This document shows, one piece after another, positions 1 to 7,956 of a DNA stretch of 64,000 nucleotides; position 1 is the stretch's first letter; every line of letters starts with the position of its first letter. The notes under the pieces were generated by a model, which was not told the origin of the DNA, made no database searches, and saw nothing but the letters and a program-made list of their open reading frames with translations. This stretch comes from an uncultured Clostridium sp. (lineage in GTDB: Bacteria; Bacillota; Clostridia; Lachnospirales; Lachnospiraceae): positions 1-64,000 of the forward strand of contig UPYT01000019.1 of NCBI GenBank assembly GCA_900538475.1, given 5' to 3'. Both the position numbers and the translations under genes were made by a program.

Positions 1-105
1 CCGCCTGCGGCGGGTCGCTTCTGCGACAAAATTCTCTTCCGCCGCATGGCGATCCCCGCGGAACGTTTTTATGTCATAGGACGTAATTTCCTATGACATA
101 AAAAC
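1..105 (-). repeat. Dispersed hairpin/micro-ORF repeat, copy 1 (cut by window edge)
   Basis: This stretch matches 47955-48055 over its whole length, including the shared blocks CCTGCGGCGGGTCG, AATTCTCTTCC, CATGGCGATC and TTTTTATGTCATAGGACG. Read on the minus strand it has a hairpin with 16-bp arms (73-105 region), then a G-rich possible ribosome site and an ATG at 47 that opens a frame starting MRRKRILSQKRPAAG and running off the window. The other copy has the same arrangement with a similar start of its peptide. Function unknown; it may be a mobile or regulatory repeat rather than a gene. Confidence 0.6.
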
Positions 106-139
106 AGGCAGAGTGACCGCCTTTGCTGCCTCTCTGCCT
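97..139 (-). terminator. Rho-independent terminator after the small wall-binding gene
   Basis: On the minus strand, arms AGGCAGAG (139-132) and CTCTGCCT (113-106) pair and are followed by GTTTTTATG. It lies 20 bp past the stop of the gene at 160-543 and would end the two-gene wall-binding transcript. Confidence 0.7.
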
Positions 140-159
140 CATTCTGCACATTATAAAGG

Positions 160-543
160 TTACTTTCCTACTACCCATGCTCCATCCTTGCCTACATAGT
201 AGCTGTCAATAGTCATGTCAGTAGCCATCGTATTATCTTCCTGAAAATAATACCACTTTCCATCAATCTCCTGCCAGCCGGTCACTGCCGCGCCGCTTCC
301 ATCAAGCCAGTACTTTTCATCTCCCGACTCCAGCCAGGTATTGACTGCCATGGTTCCATCCTCCTGAATCCAGAACAGAACATCTCCGCTCTTAATCCAC
401 TGATTGGAAGCCATCGTGCCGTCTGATTTGTAATAATTCCATGATTCTCCGCTGCGCACCCATCCGGTCTGCGCCAGTACGGGAAATGCAGAAGCCAGAA
501 CCATCAGTACTGTCAGTATCAGTGCTGTTCCTGTTCTTCTCAT
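160..543 (-). CDS. Small secreted protein with cell-wall-binding repeats
   Basis: A 127-aa exported protein. Residues 1-24 form a signal peptide (Arg-Arg, hydrophobic core, cleavage near VLAQ). The rest is aromatic- and glycine-rich repeats of about 20 residues (GWV, YYKSDGTMA, WIQEDGTMA, YWLDGSGAAVTGW, WYYFQEDNTMA), the pattern of CW_binding_1/choline-binding modules that tether proteins to wall teichoic or glycan polymers. There is no catalytic domain, so it is likely a surface structural or adhesion factor. ATG start with AAAAGGAG upstream. It follows its larger paralogue by 17 bp and is presumably co-transcribed with it. Confidence 0.85.
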   Translation of the reverse strand: MRRTGTALILTVLMVLASAFPVLAQTGWVRSGESWNYYKSDGTMASNQWIKSGDVLFWIQEDGTMAVNTWLESGDEKYWLDGSGAAVTGWQEIDGKWYYFQEDNTMATDMTIDSYYVGKDGAWVVGK

Positions 544-560
544 CTTGCCATCCGCTCCTT

Positions 561-1094
561 TTAATGAATGATCTTCCGACCGGAAGCATCCACACGATAC
601 CCGCCGGGCACCAGCGCATCCACAGCCAGAACACCGCTCTTTAAGAAATAATACTCTTCACCGTCAATAACCTTCCAGCCATTCTTAAGCGCTACGCCAT
701 TTTCCTGGAAAAAATACCACTTTCCATCTTCTGTCTGTCTCCAGTCATTAGAAACCATCTTTCCATCCGGATCCAGCCAGTACAGATCAGAATTCAGCTT
801 TAAAAGCTGATCCTTCATGGTCAGACCGCTGCCGTCTACGTAATACCAGGATTCTCCATCATAGAGCCACTCAGTTACAGCCATCTTGCCATTACTCTTG
901 ACCCAGTAGGAAGCAGTGACAGTTCCATCTTCTGCAGTTGTGTTTACCCACATATTTTTTGCCACCGTACCGTCGTCCAGATAATAAAACCAGTCTTTTC
1001 CAACGGTTCCCCAGTGTGCCGCAAAGGCTGCCGTGGTGGACAGTGATGCGAATACTGCTGTCAGGGCCATCACCCGGAATATATTTTTCTTCAT
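561..1094 (-). CDS. Secreted protein with cell-wall-binding repeats
   Basis: A 177-aa protein with a signal peptide (MKKNIFRVMALTAVF, cleavage near AFAA) followed almost entirely by cell-wall-binding repeats (WFYYLDDGTVA, YWVKSNGKMAVTEW, WYYVDGSG, WYFFQENGVALKNGW, EYYFLKSGVLAV). No enzymatic module is present. The ATG at 1094 is preferred over an in-frame ATG at 1154 because it places the signal peptide at the N-terminus and has GGAG upstream. First gene of a two-gene unit with the smaller paralogue at 160-543; a strong sigma-A promoter lies at 1175-1203. Ligand and role are not known. Confidence 0.85.
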   Translation of the reverse strand: MKKNIFRVMALTAVFASLSTTAAFAAHWGTVGKDWFYYLDDGTVAKNMWVNTTAEDGTVTASYWVKSNGKMAVTEWLYDGESWYYVDGSGLTMKDQLLKLNSDLYWLDPDGKMVSNDWRQTEDGKWYFFQENGVALKNGWKVIDGEEYYFLKSGVLAVDALVPGGYRVDASGRKIIH

Positions 1095-1174
1095 TGCAAA
1101 TCCATCTCCTTTTCCAACAGCGGTTATCGCTGTAACCTCTTTCTCATTTTTCATTTCTTCTCTTCTATGGATTA

Positions 1175-1203
1175 ATCATACGTTTTGGGGTCTTGTTTGT
1201 CAA
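1175..1203 (-). promoter_or_regulatory. Sigma-A promoter for the wall-binding gene pair
   Basis: TTGACA (1203-1198), a 17-bp spacer and TATGAT (1180-1175) on the minus strand, giving a leader of about 75 nt to the ATG at 1094. Nothing else recognisable lies between here and the terminator at 1386-1415. Confidence 0.75.
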
Positions 1204-1385
1204 TAAATTTTTCCTTACAATTCCCTGTCTCTGTTACGACATACAGCCATACCAGCCCAGGAAAGAAAGTACCCTGGCACATTCTCGAACCAAAGCACAG
1301 CTGCGTCAGCAGACCTTTTTCTCTGGCACACAGTGCATATTCTTCGCGAAGCATTTTGCATTATAAAACACACTTCCCTATAATA

Positions 1386-1415
1386 TGGAAAAACGGCAGA
1401 GAATTTTCTCTGCCG
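1386..1415 (-). terminator. Terminator of the DUF1292 gene
   Basis: Perfect arms CGGCAGAGA/TCTCTGCCG with a short AAAT loop followed by TTTTTCC on the minus strand, 15 bp downstream of the DUF1292 stop codon. Confidence 0.85.
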
Positions 1416-1429
1416 CCGTTCAAATACCA

Positions 1430-1753
1430 TTAATCCAGATCCTCTTCGCCTACCAGCTCATCAAACTCCTGATCATCCAGAAGCTCGTCAAATGCGTCTG
1501 CTACGATCTCATACTCATCATCATCCATGATGTTGTCCAGGCTGGGATTTCCGTCTGCATCCTCTGTATAACGATACAGATATACCTCGCCCTCTTCAGC
1601 CTCAGCGCCTTCCATCGGAAGCAGCGCAATGTAATCTCTGTCGCCTGCTTCGAAAATCGTCAGCACCACACACTCCAGCTCACTTCCGTCATCCAGAGTC
1701 AGTGTGACAGTCATCTCTTCCTGTTCCAGTTCTTCATTGGGATTCTGTGCCAT
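1430..1753 (-). CDS. DUF1292 family protein
   Basis: A very acidic 107-aa protein matching the DUF1292 (YrzB-like) family of Firmicutes: an opening beta region (MTVTLTLDDGSELECVVL), the typical YIALLPMEG-type strand and VYLYRY, then an Asp/Glu-rich tail. The biochemical role is not established. In many clostridia it sits beside ireB and ruvX, but here it stands alone. The start at 1753 (MAQNPNEELEQ) has GAGAGGGA 8 nt upstream; a longer frame to 1816 lacks such a site. It has its own promoter (1807-1835) and terminator. Confidence 0.85.
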   Translation of the reverse strand: MAQNPNEELEQEEMTVTLTLDDGSELECVVLTIFEAGDRDYIALLPMEGAEAEEGEVYLYRYTEDADGNPSLDNIMDDDEYEIVADAFDELLDDQEFDELVGEEDLD

Positions 1754-1806
1754 GTAAGTTGTCCCTCTCTTTCTCGTCTGGCTTGCCGCCATAGTCTCAC
1801 AGTTAC

Positions 1807-1835
1807 ACTTTATCAAACTTTCCCTATGAAATCAA
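1807..1835 (-). promoter_or_regulatory. Probable promoter of the DUF1292 gene
   Basis: TTGATT (1835-1830), a 17-bp spacer and TAAAGT (1812-1807) on the minus strand. The target duplication of the adjacent MITE begins at 1836, directly upstream of the -35 box. Confidence 0.5.
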
Positions 1836-2005
1836 GATTTTTTGTAACTATTCAGGACGGCGGGAGAACTGGCAGAAAAAATTCTTGTAGAGTTCGCTTG
1901 TAAAGGGATTTTTCTGCCAGTTCTCACATCGGAGGAATCTCCGATGCTTCTTGTCCGGCTTTGCCGAACAAGAAGATGCCCCGTCCTGAACAGTTACGAT
2001 TTTTT
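1836..2005. mobile_element. IS66-type MITE, copy 1, with 8-bp target duplications
   Basis: The 154-bp element spans 1844-1997. Its ends GTAACTATTCAGGACGG and CCGTCCTGAACAGTTAC pair with one mismatch. It is flanked by perfect direct repeats GATTTTTT (1836-1843 and 1998-2005). Inside the terminal stem are three hairpins: 17-bp arms GAGAACTGGCAGAAAAA (1864-1880) with 1909-1925; CATCGGAG/CTCCGATG (1927-1946); and CTTCTTGTCCGGC with its partner (1947-1975). It encodes no protein. GTAA-starting ends with 8-bp duplications are typical of IS66, so it is inferred to be a non-autonomous IS66 derivative. Confidence 0.85.
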
Positions 2006-2326
2006 CAGATAATTACGAAACAGCTGCATAATTCCCACCAGTACCTGCTTGTGCTCTGAGGGAAGCGGTTCCCATTCTGCTACCGGAAAGTCTGTCAATC
2101 CGTCCTGTTCGCGGTTTTCCTCAATCATAGCAAAAAATTCTGAAAGCTGCAGTCCAAAGGCTCTGCATATTTTATCCAGGCTGCTGATACTGATTACGCT
2201 GCGCTTATTTAACATCGTAGTCAAAGTAGACTGCTTGATTCCGCTCATTTTAGAAAGCCGATACCGGGTCATCCCTCTCAGCTCCATTAATTCCTCTATT
2301 TTCCTGAGAATCCGCTCGTTATCCAT
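1994..2326 (-). CDS. XRE-family HTH transcriptional regulator
   Basis: A 110-aa cytoplasmic DNA-binding protein. Residues about 5-65 form a Cro/CI-type helix-turn-helix (LRGMTRYRLSKMSGIKQSTL, then SISSLDKICRAFGLQLSEFF). The C-terminal 40 residues have no recognised domain. The ATG at 2326 has AGAAGGAG upstream. The stop codon lies inside the terminal inverted repeat of the MITE at 1844-1997, so the last residues may have been set by that insertion. Target genes are unknown; TGACRTAT direct repeats in its own promoter hint at autoregulation. Confidence 0.85.
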   Translation of the reverse strand: MDNERILRKIEELMELRGMTRYRLSKMSGIKQSTLTTMLNKRSVISISSLDKICRAFGLQLSEFFAMIEENREQDGLTDFPVAEWEPLPSEHKQVLVGIMQLFRNYLKKS

Positions 2327-2466
2327 GTTCTTTCTCCTTCTCATCCGTATGTCTCATCTGCGCAAGCCTGATATATATCTGTTGTTTTTCGGGTACTGTA
2401 TCCTTAACAGTGTCCGTCTTAATCTTATTGGATTTTATAACCAGAACATAGATTTAATATTTTGAT

Positions 2467-2491
2467 ATTATATGACGTATATTTGACATAT
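2467..2491 (-). promoter_or_regulatory. Possible promoter/operator of the XRE gene
   Basis: A perfect TATAAT (2472-2467, minus strand) lies beside two direct repeats readable on the plus strand as TGACGTAT (2473-2480) and TGACATAT (2484-2491), 11 bp apart. No convincing -35 box is seen. It could be where the regulator binds, but that is inference. Confidence 0.35.
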
Positions 2492-2532
2492 TTTTCCAAT
2501 TTTTCCAAAAAAATGTTTCTTCCACCAAAAAG

Positions 2533-2580
2533 AAAAAGCGCAGGCATACCGGCCTTTCACCGCCATGCCTGACGCTTTTT
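2533..2580 (-). terminator. Terminator downstream of the cobalamin adenosyltransferase gene
   Basis: Long hairpin: AAAAAGCG and CAGGCAT pair with ATGCCTG and CGCTTTTT, with one bulge. It overlaps the stop codon at 2579-2581 and is T-rich on both strands, so it could also end transcription from the other direction. Confidence 0.85.
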
Positions 2581-3112
2581 AATACTCAATTCCCTTTCGT
2601 GCCCCAATTCCCTTTTCAAAGGGATGCTTTTCCGCGTGGATTTCTGAAATATAATCTGCCATTTTTTTCATGCAGTCCGAAGGATTTCTCCCGGTAAGTA
2701 CAACCTCCATTCCCTCCGGCCTGGTTTTTAAAAATTCCGCCACTCTCTCTTCCTTCGTCAGTCCAGTATTGCAGGCGGCCATAATCTCATCAAAAATAAC
2801 CAGATCAAATTTTTCCTTCACTGCCCTGGCACATGCCGTTTCCAGCATCTGTCCATACCACTCTGACGCCTCCCGCCGCTCCTCTTCTGTCATACGAAAT
2901 GTAAAGCCGAAAGTTTTTTCACAGGGAACCACCTCTATCCCCGGAATCCGGCGCAGAACGGAAACCTCTCCGGAATCCTCTGTTTTCAGAAACCGGACTA
3001 TCAGAACTCTCATTCCACGTCCGGCGGCCCGAACCGCCAGCCCTACCGCTGCCGTGGTCTTTCCCTTTCCGTCTCCGCAGTATATGTGAACATATCCTTT
3101 TTGCTGTTTCAC
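2579..3112 (-). CDS. cobO: Cob(I)alamin adenosyltransferase (CobA/CobO/BtuR type)
   Basis: A 177-aa cytosolic enzyme that transfers the adenosyl group of ATP to cob(I)alamin or corrinoids, making coenzyme B12. It has the family's N-terminal P-loop GDGKGKTTAA (residues 13-22), the DLVIFDEIMAA strand and the VVLTGRNPSD motif. Length matches the CobO family, lacking the longer N-terminus of proteobacterial BtuR. Its ATG overlaps the helicase stop by 4 bp, so the two are translationally coupled. No other B12 gene and no cobalamin riboswitch is seen nearby, so it probably serves corrinoid salvage. Confidence 0.88.
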   Translation of the reverse strand: MKQQKGYVHIYCGDGKGKTTAAVGLAVRAAGRGMRVLIVRFLKTEDSGEVSVLRRIPGIEVVPCEKTFGFTFRMTEEERREASEWYGQMLETACARAVKEKFDLVIFDEIMAACNTGLTKEERVAEFLKTRPEGMEVVLTGRNPSDCMKKMADYISEIHAEKHPFEKGIGARKGIEY

Positions 3113-5010
3113 TGCTTTCCTCTGCCTTTCTCCCAGTTGACGTTTCCCGGCACAGAGCCAGGTGCTTCCAGATATTCATCAATAAAACGGGATCTTTCCT
3201 GAGGACGTCCATACCGCTCTCTGGCATAATATACATGAAGCCGATCTTTGGCCCTTGTCATGGCCACATAAAACATCCGCCGTTCTTCTTCCAGATCTGC
3301 CTCCAGGACAGCCTTATGATGAGGGGTCACGCCTTCATTCGCATCTAAAATATAGACAATCGGAAATTCCAGTCCCTTAGAGCTGTGCATAGTCATCAGA
3401 GAAACACAGTCTGTATTCAGGCTGTCCCGATTAGCAAGCTGCTGTCGGAGCTGTTCTCCATATTCCCTCATATGATCCTGCCACGCATCCATTGTTTTGT
3501 AGGAGGAAGCACTCTCCTGAAGCTGATCTGCAATCTGCAGCAGATCCTCTGCCTTCATTCTCCTGTTCTCAGCGTATTCCCGAAGATAGTCGTCGTAGCC
3601 TACTGCCTTGCGGATATAATTCACCGCCGCCACGGGAGCCATTCTGCCAATCATCTTTAAGTCATACTCCAGCTGTTCAATCCGCTCTACCATCCATCCT
3701 CTGTCCTGATACCAGGACTTCAGACTATCCCAGGAGATAATCTGTCCCTCCAGAGCATCCCGGCTGACAAATCTTTTCGGACGATTGATCACCCGCAGCA
3801 CATCTGCTCTCCGAGCCTGTCTGTGCTTTGCCAGTTCATCGCCTGCTATGCGGATATAAGCCAGGATATCCTGGGTAATCCAGTGCTCATACAGGTTGGG
3901 AAGAGAATCCTTCATCCGGAAGGGAAGGTTCCATTCCATCATCCGCTCCATTAAAAGCCGCGGCTCCATGCTGGTCCGGTAAAGCACTGCAATATCCGAC
4001 AGATGATATCCCATCCGCACATAATCCTGAATTTCCTCCACAATCGTTCTGGTTTCTGTATGGGCATCCGCAAAGCCCATAACAGCCACAGGCCGGCCCG
4101 CTCCCCGAAACGCCTGGATTTCTTTGTCAAACCGCATTTTATTGTGGCGAATCAGACGGCCCGCCGCATCCACAATAGAGGAGGAAGAACGGTAGTTAAT
4201 CCCCAAAAGGGTTCTCTTTGCTGTTGGATAATCCTTTTCAAAGCCCAGCATAATCTCCGGTTTTGCTCCCCGGAACCGGTAAATAGACTGATCATCATCT
4301 CCTACAATGAACAGATTGTTCTCCGGTGCAGCCAGCATTTTTACGATTTCATACTGAACCCGGTTAATATCCTGAAATTCGTCAATCAAAATAAACCGGT
4401 ACCTGCGCTGCCATGCCGCCAGAATATCCTTTCTCTGATCAAACAGCTGGTAGCACATCACCAGCATATCATCAAAGTCAAGAAGTCCCTTTGACTCCAG
4501 GCCCCGGTTATAGCCCTCGTAGAGCTTTTTAAATATTTCTTCTGAACAGTTTTTGGAATAATAGTGCTCCAGACTCATCATCTCGCCTTTGACCATGCTG
4601 ATTTCCGATAAAATGGAGCTGATAAATTCACCCTCATCCTCCACATCAATCCGGTATCGATCCACCAGCTCCCGCATCAGCTGAATCCGCTGCTCCTCCC
4701 GGACAATGTTGGAGGCATCATAGCGGTATGCATGTTTGAGAATACTGAAAAATACCGCGTGAAAGGTACCAAAGCTGACGGGGAGACTCCGTCCCTCCAT
4801 CAGCTTCTGGAAACGCTGCCTCATCTCTGAGGCAGCAGCTTTTGTAAATGTAATAACCAGGATACTTTCCGGATCCACCCCGTAGCCCTCCACCAGACAT
4901 CTGACCCGGTGGGTGATTACCGTGGTTTTTCCGGAGCCCGGTCCTGCAAGAACCATCATGGGCCCCTTCAGATGGCGGATGGCCTGCAGCTGTGATTTAT
5001 GAAATGCCAT
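3109..5010 (-). CDS. UvrD/Rep-family ATP-dependent DNA helicase
   Basis: A 633-aa superfamily 1 helicase. Visible motifs are Q/I (KSQLQAI; LAGPGSGKTT, residues 21-30), Ia (ITFTKAAASEM), II (LIDEFQDIN), III (VGDDDQSIYRFRGA), IV (INYRSS), V (LMTMHSSKGLEFPIVYI) and VI (EERRMFYVAMTRAKDRL). It is about 100 residues shorter than PcrA and lacks the long C-terminal tail, so it is a compact UvrD paralogue rather than the housekeeping pcrA. It sits 18 bp after gltX and overlaps cobO by 4 bp. A repair or recombination role is inferred from the family. Confidence 0.88.
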   Translation of the reverse strand: MAFHKSQLQAIRHLKGPMMVLAGPGSGKTTVITHRVRCLVEGYGVDPESILVITFTKAAASEMRQRFQKLMEGRSLPVSFGTFHAVFFSILKHAYRYDASNIVREEQRIQLMRELVDRYRIDVEDEGEFISSILSEISMVKGEMMSLEHYYSKNCSEEIFKKLYEGYNRGLESKGLLDFDDMLVMCYQLFDQRKDILAAWQRRYRFILIDEFQDINRVQYEIVKMLAAPENNLFIVGDDDQSIYRFRGAKPEIMLGFEKDYPTAKRTLLGINYRSSSSIVDAAGRLIRHNKMRFDKEIQAFRGAGRPVAVMGFADAHTETRTIVEEIQDYVRMGYHLSDIAVLYRTSMEPRLLMERMMEWNLPFRMKDSLPNLYEHWITQDILAYIRIAGDELAKHRQARRADVLRVINRPKRFVSRDALEGQIISWDSLKSWYQDRGWMVERIEQLEYDLKMIGRMAPVAAVNYIRKAVGYDDYLREYAENRRMKAEDLLQIADQLQESASSYKTMDAWQDHMREYGEQLRQQLANRDSLNTDCVSLMTMHSSKGLEFPIVYILDANEGVTPHHKAVLEADLEEERRMFYVAMTRAKDRLHVYYARERYGRPQERSRFIDEYLEAPGSVPGNVNWEKGRGKQ

Positions 5011-5028
5011 GAAGCTTCTGTCTCTCCT

Positions 5029-6480
5029 CTATTGGCTTAAAAGCTCAATTCCCCGGCGGATTCTGGCCAGGGATTCCTCCTTGCCCAGTACCTCCATAAT
5101 CTCTGTTGCACCAGCCGGAGTCATCTGCTTTCCGGATACGGCAGTACGGATAGGCCACATTACAAAGCCAGTCTTAAATCCATTGTCAGATACATACTGC
5201 GCCAGAGATGCATAAAGAGCATCGTTGGTAAAGTCTTCCTGGGCCTCCAGAATCGGAAGCACATCCTTCAATACCTGAAGGGAATTTTCCCCGTTGGTTT
5301 TCATTTTCTTGTGTGTGTACATTGCTACATCATATTCCGGAAGCTCCTGGAAAAAGTCAATGTGATCCGCAATATCCGGGAAAATCTCAATTCTTGTCTT
5401 CACCATAGCTGCGATCTTTTTCAGATCCAGATCCTTTTTGATCACCTGACGGATATACGGCTCAGCCATCTCATAGAAACGATCAAAATCCATAGCCTTT
5501 AAATACTCGCCGTTCATCCATTTTAATTTGACAATATCAAAAACTGCCGGGGACTTGCTGATATTACGGTAGTCAAATGACTTAACCAGCTCATCCAGAG
5601 AGAAAATCTCCTGATTGTCTACCGGAGACCAGCCCAGCAGAGCCACATAATTTACAACAGCCTCTGCCACAAAGCCCTGCTCGATCAGATCCTCAAAGGA
5701 AGAATGTCCGCTTCTCTTGGACAGCTTTTTGTGGAACTCATCTGTAATCAGCGGGCAGTGTACATAAACCGGAACCTCCCAGCCAAAAGCGTCATAAAGA
5801 CGGTTGTACTTGGGAGAAGAGGATAAGTATTCATTGCCCCGAACTACATGGGTAATTCCCATCAGATGGTCATCCACTACATTTGCAAAGTTGTAGGTAG
5901 GATAGCCATCGGATTTAATCAGAACCATATCATCCAGCTCAGAGTTGTCTACCGTAATATCGCCGTAAATCTCATCATTAAAGGTAGTCGTTCCCTCAGT
6001 CGGATTGTTCTGGCGGATTACATAAGGCATTCCTGCTGCCAGATTGGCTTCTATCTCTTCCTTAGACAGATGCAGGCAATGCTTATCATAGGTCATGATC
6101 TCTTCGCCGTTGACTGTAGTTTTCAGGGAATCCAGACGCTCCTGAGTACAGAAGCAATAATATGCCTCTCCTTTTTCAATCAGCTTTTTTGCATATTCCA
6201 GGTAAATTCCCGCTTTCTGCCGCTCACTCTGAATATAGGGACCGCAGCCGCCGTCCTTATCCGGTCCTTCATCATGAATCAGGCCGGTCTGAGCCAGAGT
6301 TCTGTAAATAATCTCCGTAGCGCCTTCTACATAGCGCTCCTGATCCGTATCCTCAATACGCAGCAGAAAATCTCCGCCTTCATGCTTGGCAATCAGATAG
6401 GCATACAGCGCTGTTCTCAGATTGCCCACATGCATCCGGCCGGTAGGGCTGGGTGCGTATCTTGTTCTAATCTTTGTCAT
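5029..6480 (-). CDS. gltX: Glutamyl-tRNA synthetase
   Basis: A 483-aa class I aminoacyl-tRNA synthetase charging tRNA-Glu (and possibly tRNA-Gln, as is usual in bacteria using transamidation). It has the HIGH-type signature [17 protein letters not shown] near residue 11, the LRIEDTD motif, and the KMSKS-type loop KLSKRSG near residue 255; the C-terminal anticodon-binding helical domain is complete. ATG at 6480 with AAGGAG 9 nt upstream. A candidate promoter overlaps the end of the M18 gene; the helicase and cobO genes follow closely and are likely co-transcribed. Confidence 0.95.
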   Translation of the reverse strand: MTKIRTRYAPSPTGRMHVGNLRTALYAYLIAKHEGGDFLLRIEDTDQERYVEGATEIIYRTLAQTGLIHDEGPDKDGGCGPYIQSERQKAGIYLEYAKKLIEKGEAYYCFCTQERLDSLKTTVNGEEIMTYDKHCLHLSKEEIEANLAAGMPYVIRQNNPTEGTTTFNDEIYGDITVDNSELDDMVLIKSDGYPTYNFANVVDDHLMGITHVVRGNEYLSSSPKYNRLYDAFGWEVPVYVHCPLITDEFHKKLSKRSGHSSFEDLIEQGFVAEAVVNYVALLGWSPVDNQEIFSLDELVKSFDYRNISKSPAVFDIVKLKWMNGEYLKAMDFDRFYEMAEPYIRQVIKKDLDLKKIAAMVKTRIEIFPDIADHIDFFQELPEYDVAMYTHKKMKTNGENSLQVLKDVLPILEAQEDFTNDALYASLAQYVSDNGFKTGFVMWPIRTAVSGKQMTPAGATEIMEVLGKEESLARIRRGIELLSQ

Positions 6481-6563
6481 GTCTAAACACTCCTTATCTT
6501 CTTATGGGCAGCTTCGACCCTTTTCCTCTGGTCTTTCGCCCTTTTTGTACCTCTTCAGGCAAC

Positions 6564-6592
6564 ATTATATACCACTGTCACTTAAAAGGAAA
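6564..6592 (-). promoter_or_regulatory. Candidate promoter of gltX
   Basis: TATAAT (6569-6564) with a weak -35 TTTCCT (6592-6587) at 17-bp spacing on the minus strand, overlapping the last codons of the M18 aminopeptidase gene. gltX may also receive read-through from upstream. Confidence 0.45.
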
Positions 6593-7910
6593 GACGGTAA
6601 TTGCCATTTCCTGTTCCATATACGGATGAGGAGAACAGAACCCTTGCTGCTTCTACCAGATATGCAGTATCCTTGCTTCCCGCAGTTTCAAAACAGGAAT
6701 GCATAGCCAGCTGGGGCAGACCGATATCTACGGTGTTAAAGGCCACCTGGTTGCCGGAAATGTTGCCCAGCGTAGAGCCGCCCAGCATATCAGACCGGTT
6801 ATGGAAGGTCTGGAAGGGAACCTCTGCCTGCTGACACAGAGCCTTAAAGAGAGCTCCTGAAATTGCGTCTGTGGTGTATTTCTGATTAGCGCTGTATTTA
6901 ATTACAATACCCTCATTTAAATACGGACGGTTGGTGGGGTCTGCCTTGTCTGCCTGATTGGGATGAATTCCATGAGCATTGTCTGCAGAAACCATAAAGC
7001 TGGAGGCAACTGCCGTCAAAAATTCCTCCTCGGTCCGTCCCATAGCGCTGTTGATCCGGTGAAGCACATCCTTTAAGAAGGTAGATGCCGCTCCCTGCTT
7101 GGTGCCGCTGCCTACCTCTTCATTGTCCAGAACACAGTGAACGGCAACGCTGTCCTTAGGCTCTGCTGCCAGAAATCCCTTTAAGGATGAAAATGCACAC
7201 TGAAGATCATCCAAATGCGGGCTGGCAATATACTCGCCGTTTAAGCCAAAGGTGGTTCCCTTATCCCGGTTGTACAGGAAAAGATCTGTATCCAGAATAT
7301 CTTCCTGCTTAACACCTGCCTCTGCAGCAATCATAGCAAGGAAGCAGCCCTTCTCCTGTCCGCCGCCGCAGAACAGAGGAAGCATATCCTTCTGGGCATT
7401 AAACTCATAGCCATCGTTTACGCTCCGGTTCATATGAATGGCAAGATTAGGGATAATCAGCAGATCCCGATCCACCTTCACCAGTCTCGTTTCCACTCCA
7501 TTCTCTGTTTTTACCACAATCCGTCCTGCCACAGAAAGGGGGCGATCCAGCCACGGAGAGCAGATCATGCCGCCGTATTTTTCTACATTCAGCTTTACAT
7601 AATGCTTCTCTACTTCGATCTCTGCATTTGCCTTTACTTTAAATACAGGGGAATCGCTGTGGCTTGCCATAACCTGAAATCCGGTAAAATCCTTTTTGGG
7701 AATCCGGAATGCAATCAGAGCAGAGTCATTGCGGGTTACATAGTAGCCCTTTCCCGGCTCCAGCTGCCACTTTTCTCCCTCCAGAAGACAGCTGCAGCCG
7801 GCCTCCTCCAGCATAGCCTTCATATTGGCAACTGCATGGAAGCTGCTGGGGCTGTTGTCCAGAAATTCCATCAGCTCCTGATTTGTTTTTTCAAAATTAA
7901 ATTCTTTCAT
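6582..7910 (-). CDS. M18 family aminopeptidase
   Basis: A 442-aa cytosolic zinc aminopeptidase of family M18 (ApeB/DAP2 type), which removes N-terminal residues, usually acidic or neutral, from peptides. Metal ligands and catalytic motifs are visible: ASHSDSPVFKVK (first His and Asp), DNEEVGSGTKQGA (catalytic Glu pair) and MHSCFETAG near the C-terminus (last His and Glu). The substrate-site MLGGSTLG is present. Length is normal. ATG at 7910 with GAGG upstream. It lies 46 bp after the HAD gene, probably in the same transcript. Confidence 0.9.
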   Translation of the reverse strand: MKEFNFEKTNQELMEFLDNSPSSFHAVANMKAMLEEAGCSCLLEGEKWQLEPGKGYYVTRNDSALIAFRIPKKDFTGFQVMASHSDSPVFKVKANAEIEVEKHYVKLNVEKYGGMICSPWLDRPLSVAGRIVVKTENGVETRLVKVDRDLLIIPNLAIHMNRSVNDGYEFNAQKDMLPLFCGGGQEKGCFLAMIAAEAGVKQEDILDTDLFLYNRDKGTTFGLNGEYIASPHLDDLQCAFSSLKGFLAAEPKDSVAVHCVLDNEEVGSGTKQGAASTFLKDVLHRINSAMGRTEEEFLTAVASSFMVSADNAHGIHPNQADKADPTNRPYLNEGIVIKYSANQKYTTDAISGALFKALCQQAEVPFQTFHNRSDMLGGSTLGNISGNQVAFNTVDIGLPQLAMHSCFETAGSKDTAYLVEAARVLFSSSVYGTGNGNYRLSF

Positions 7911-7956
7911 TCTGACTACCTCTTTCTATCCTTTCCTTTCGGTATCCTGTAATTGC

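Noticed and set aside
1385-1903. 172-codon plus-strand frame antisense to the DUF1292 gene
   Set aside because: It lies over a recognised gene with its own promoter and terminator and runs into the MITE; composition is not protein-like.
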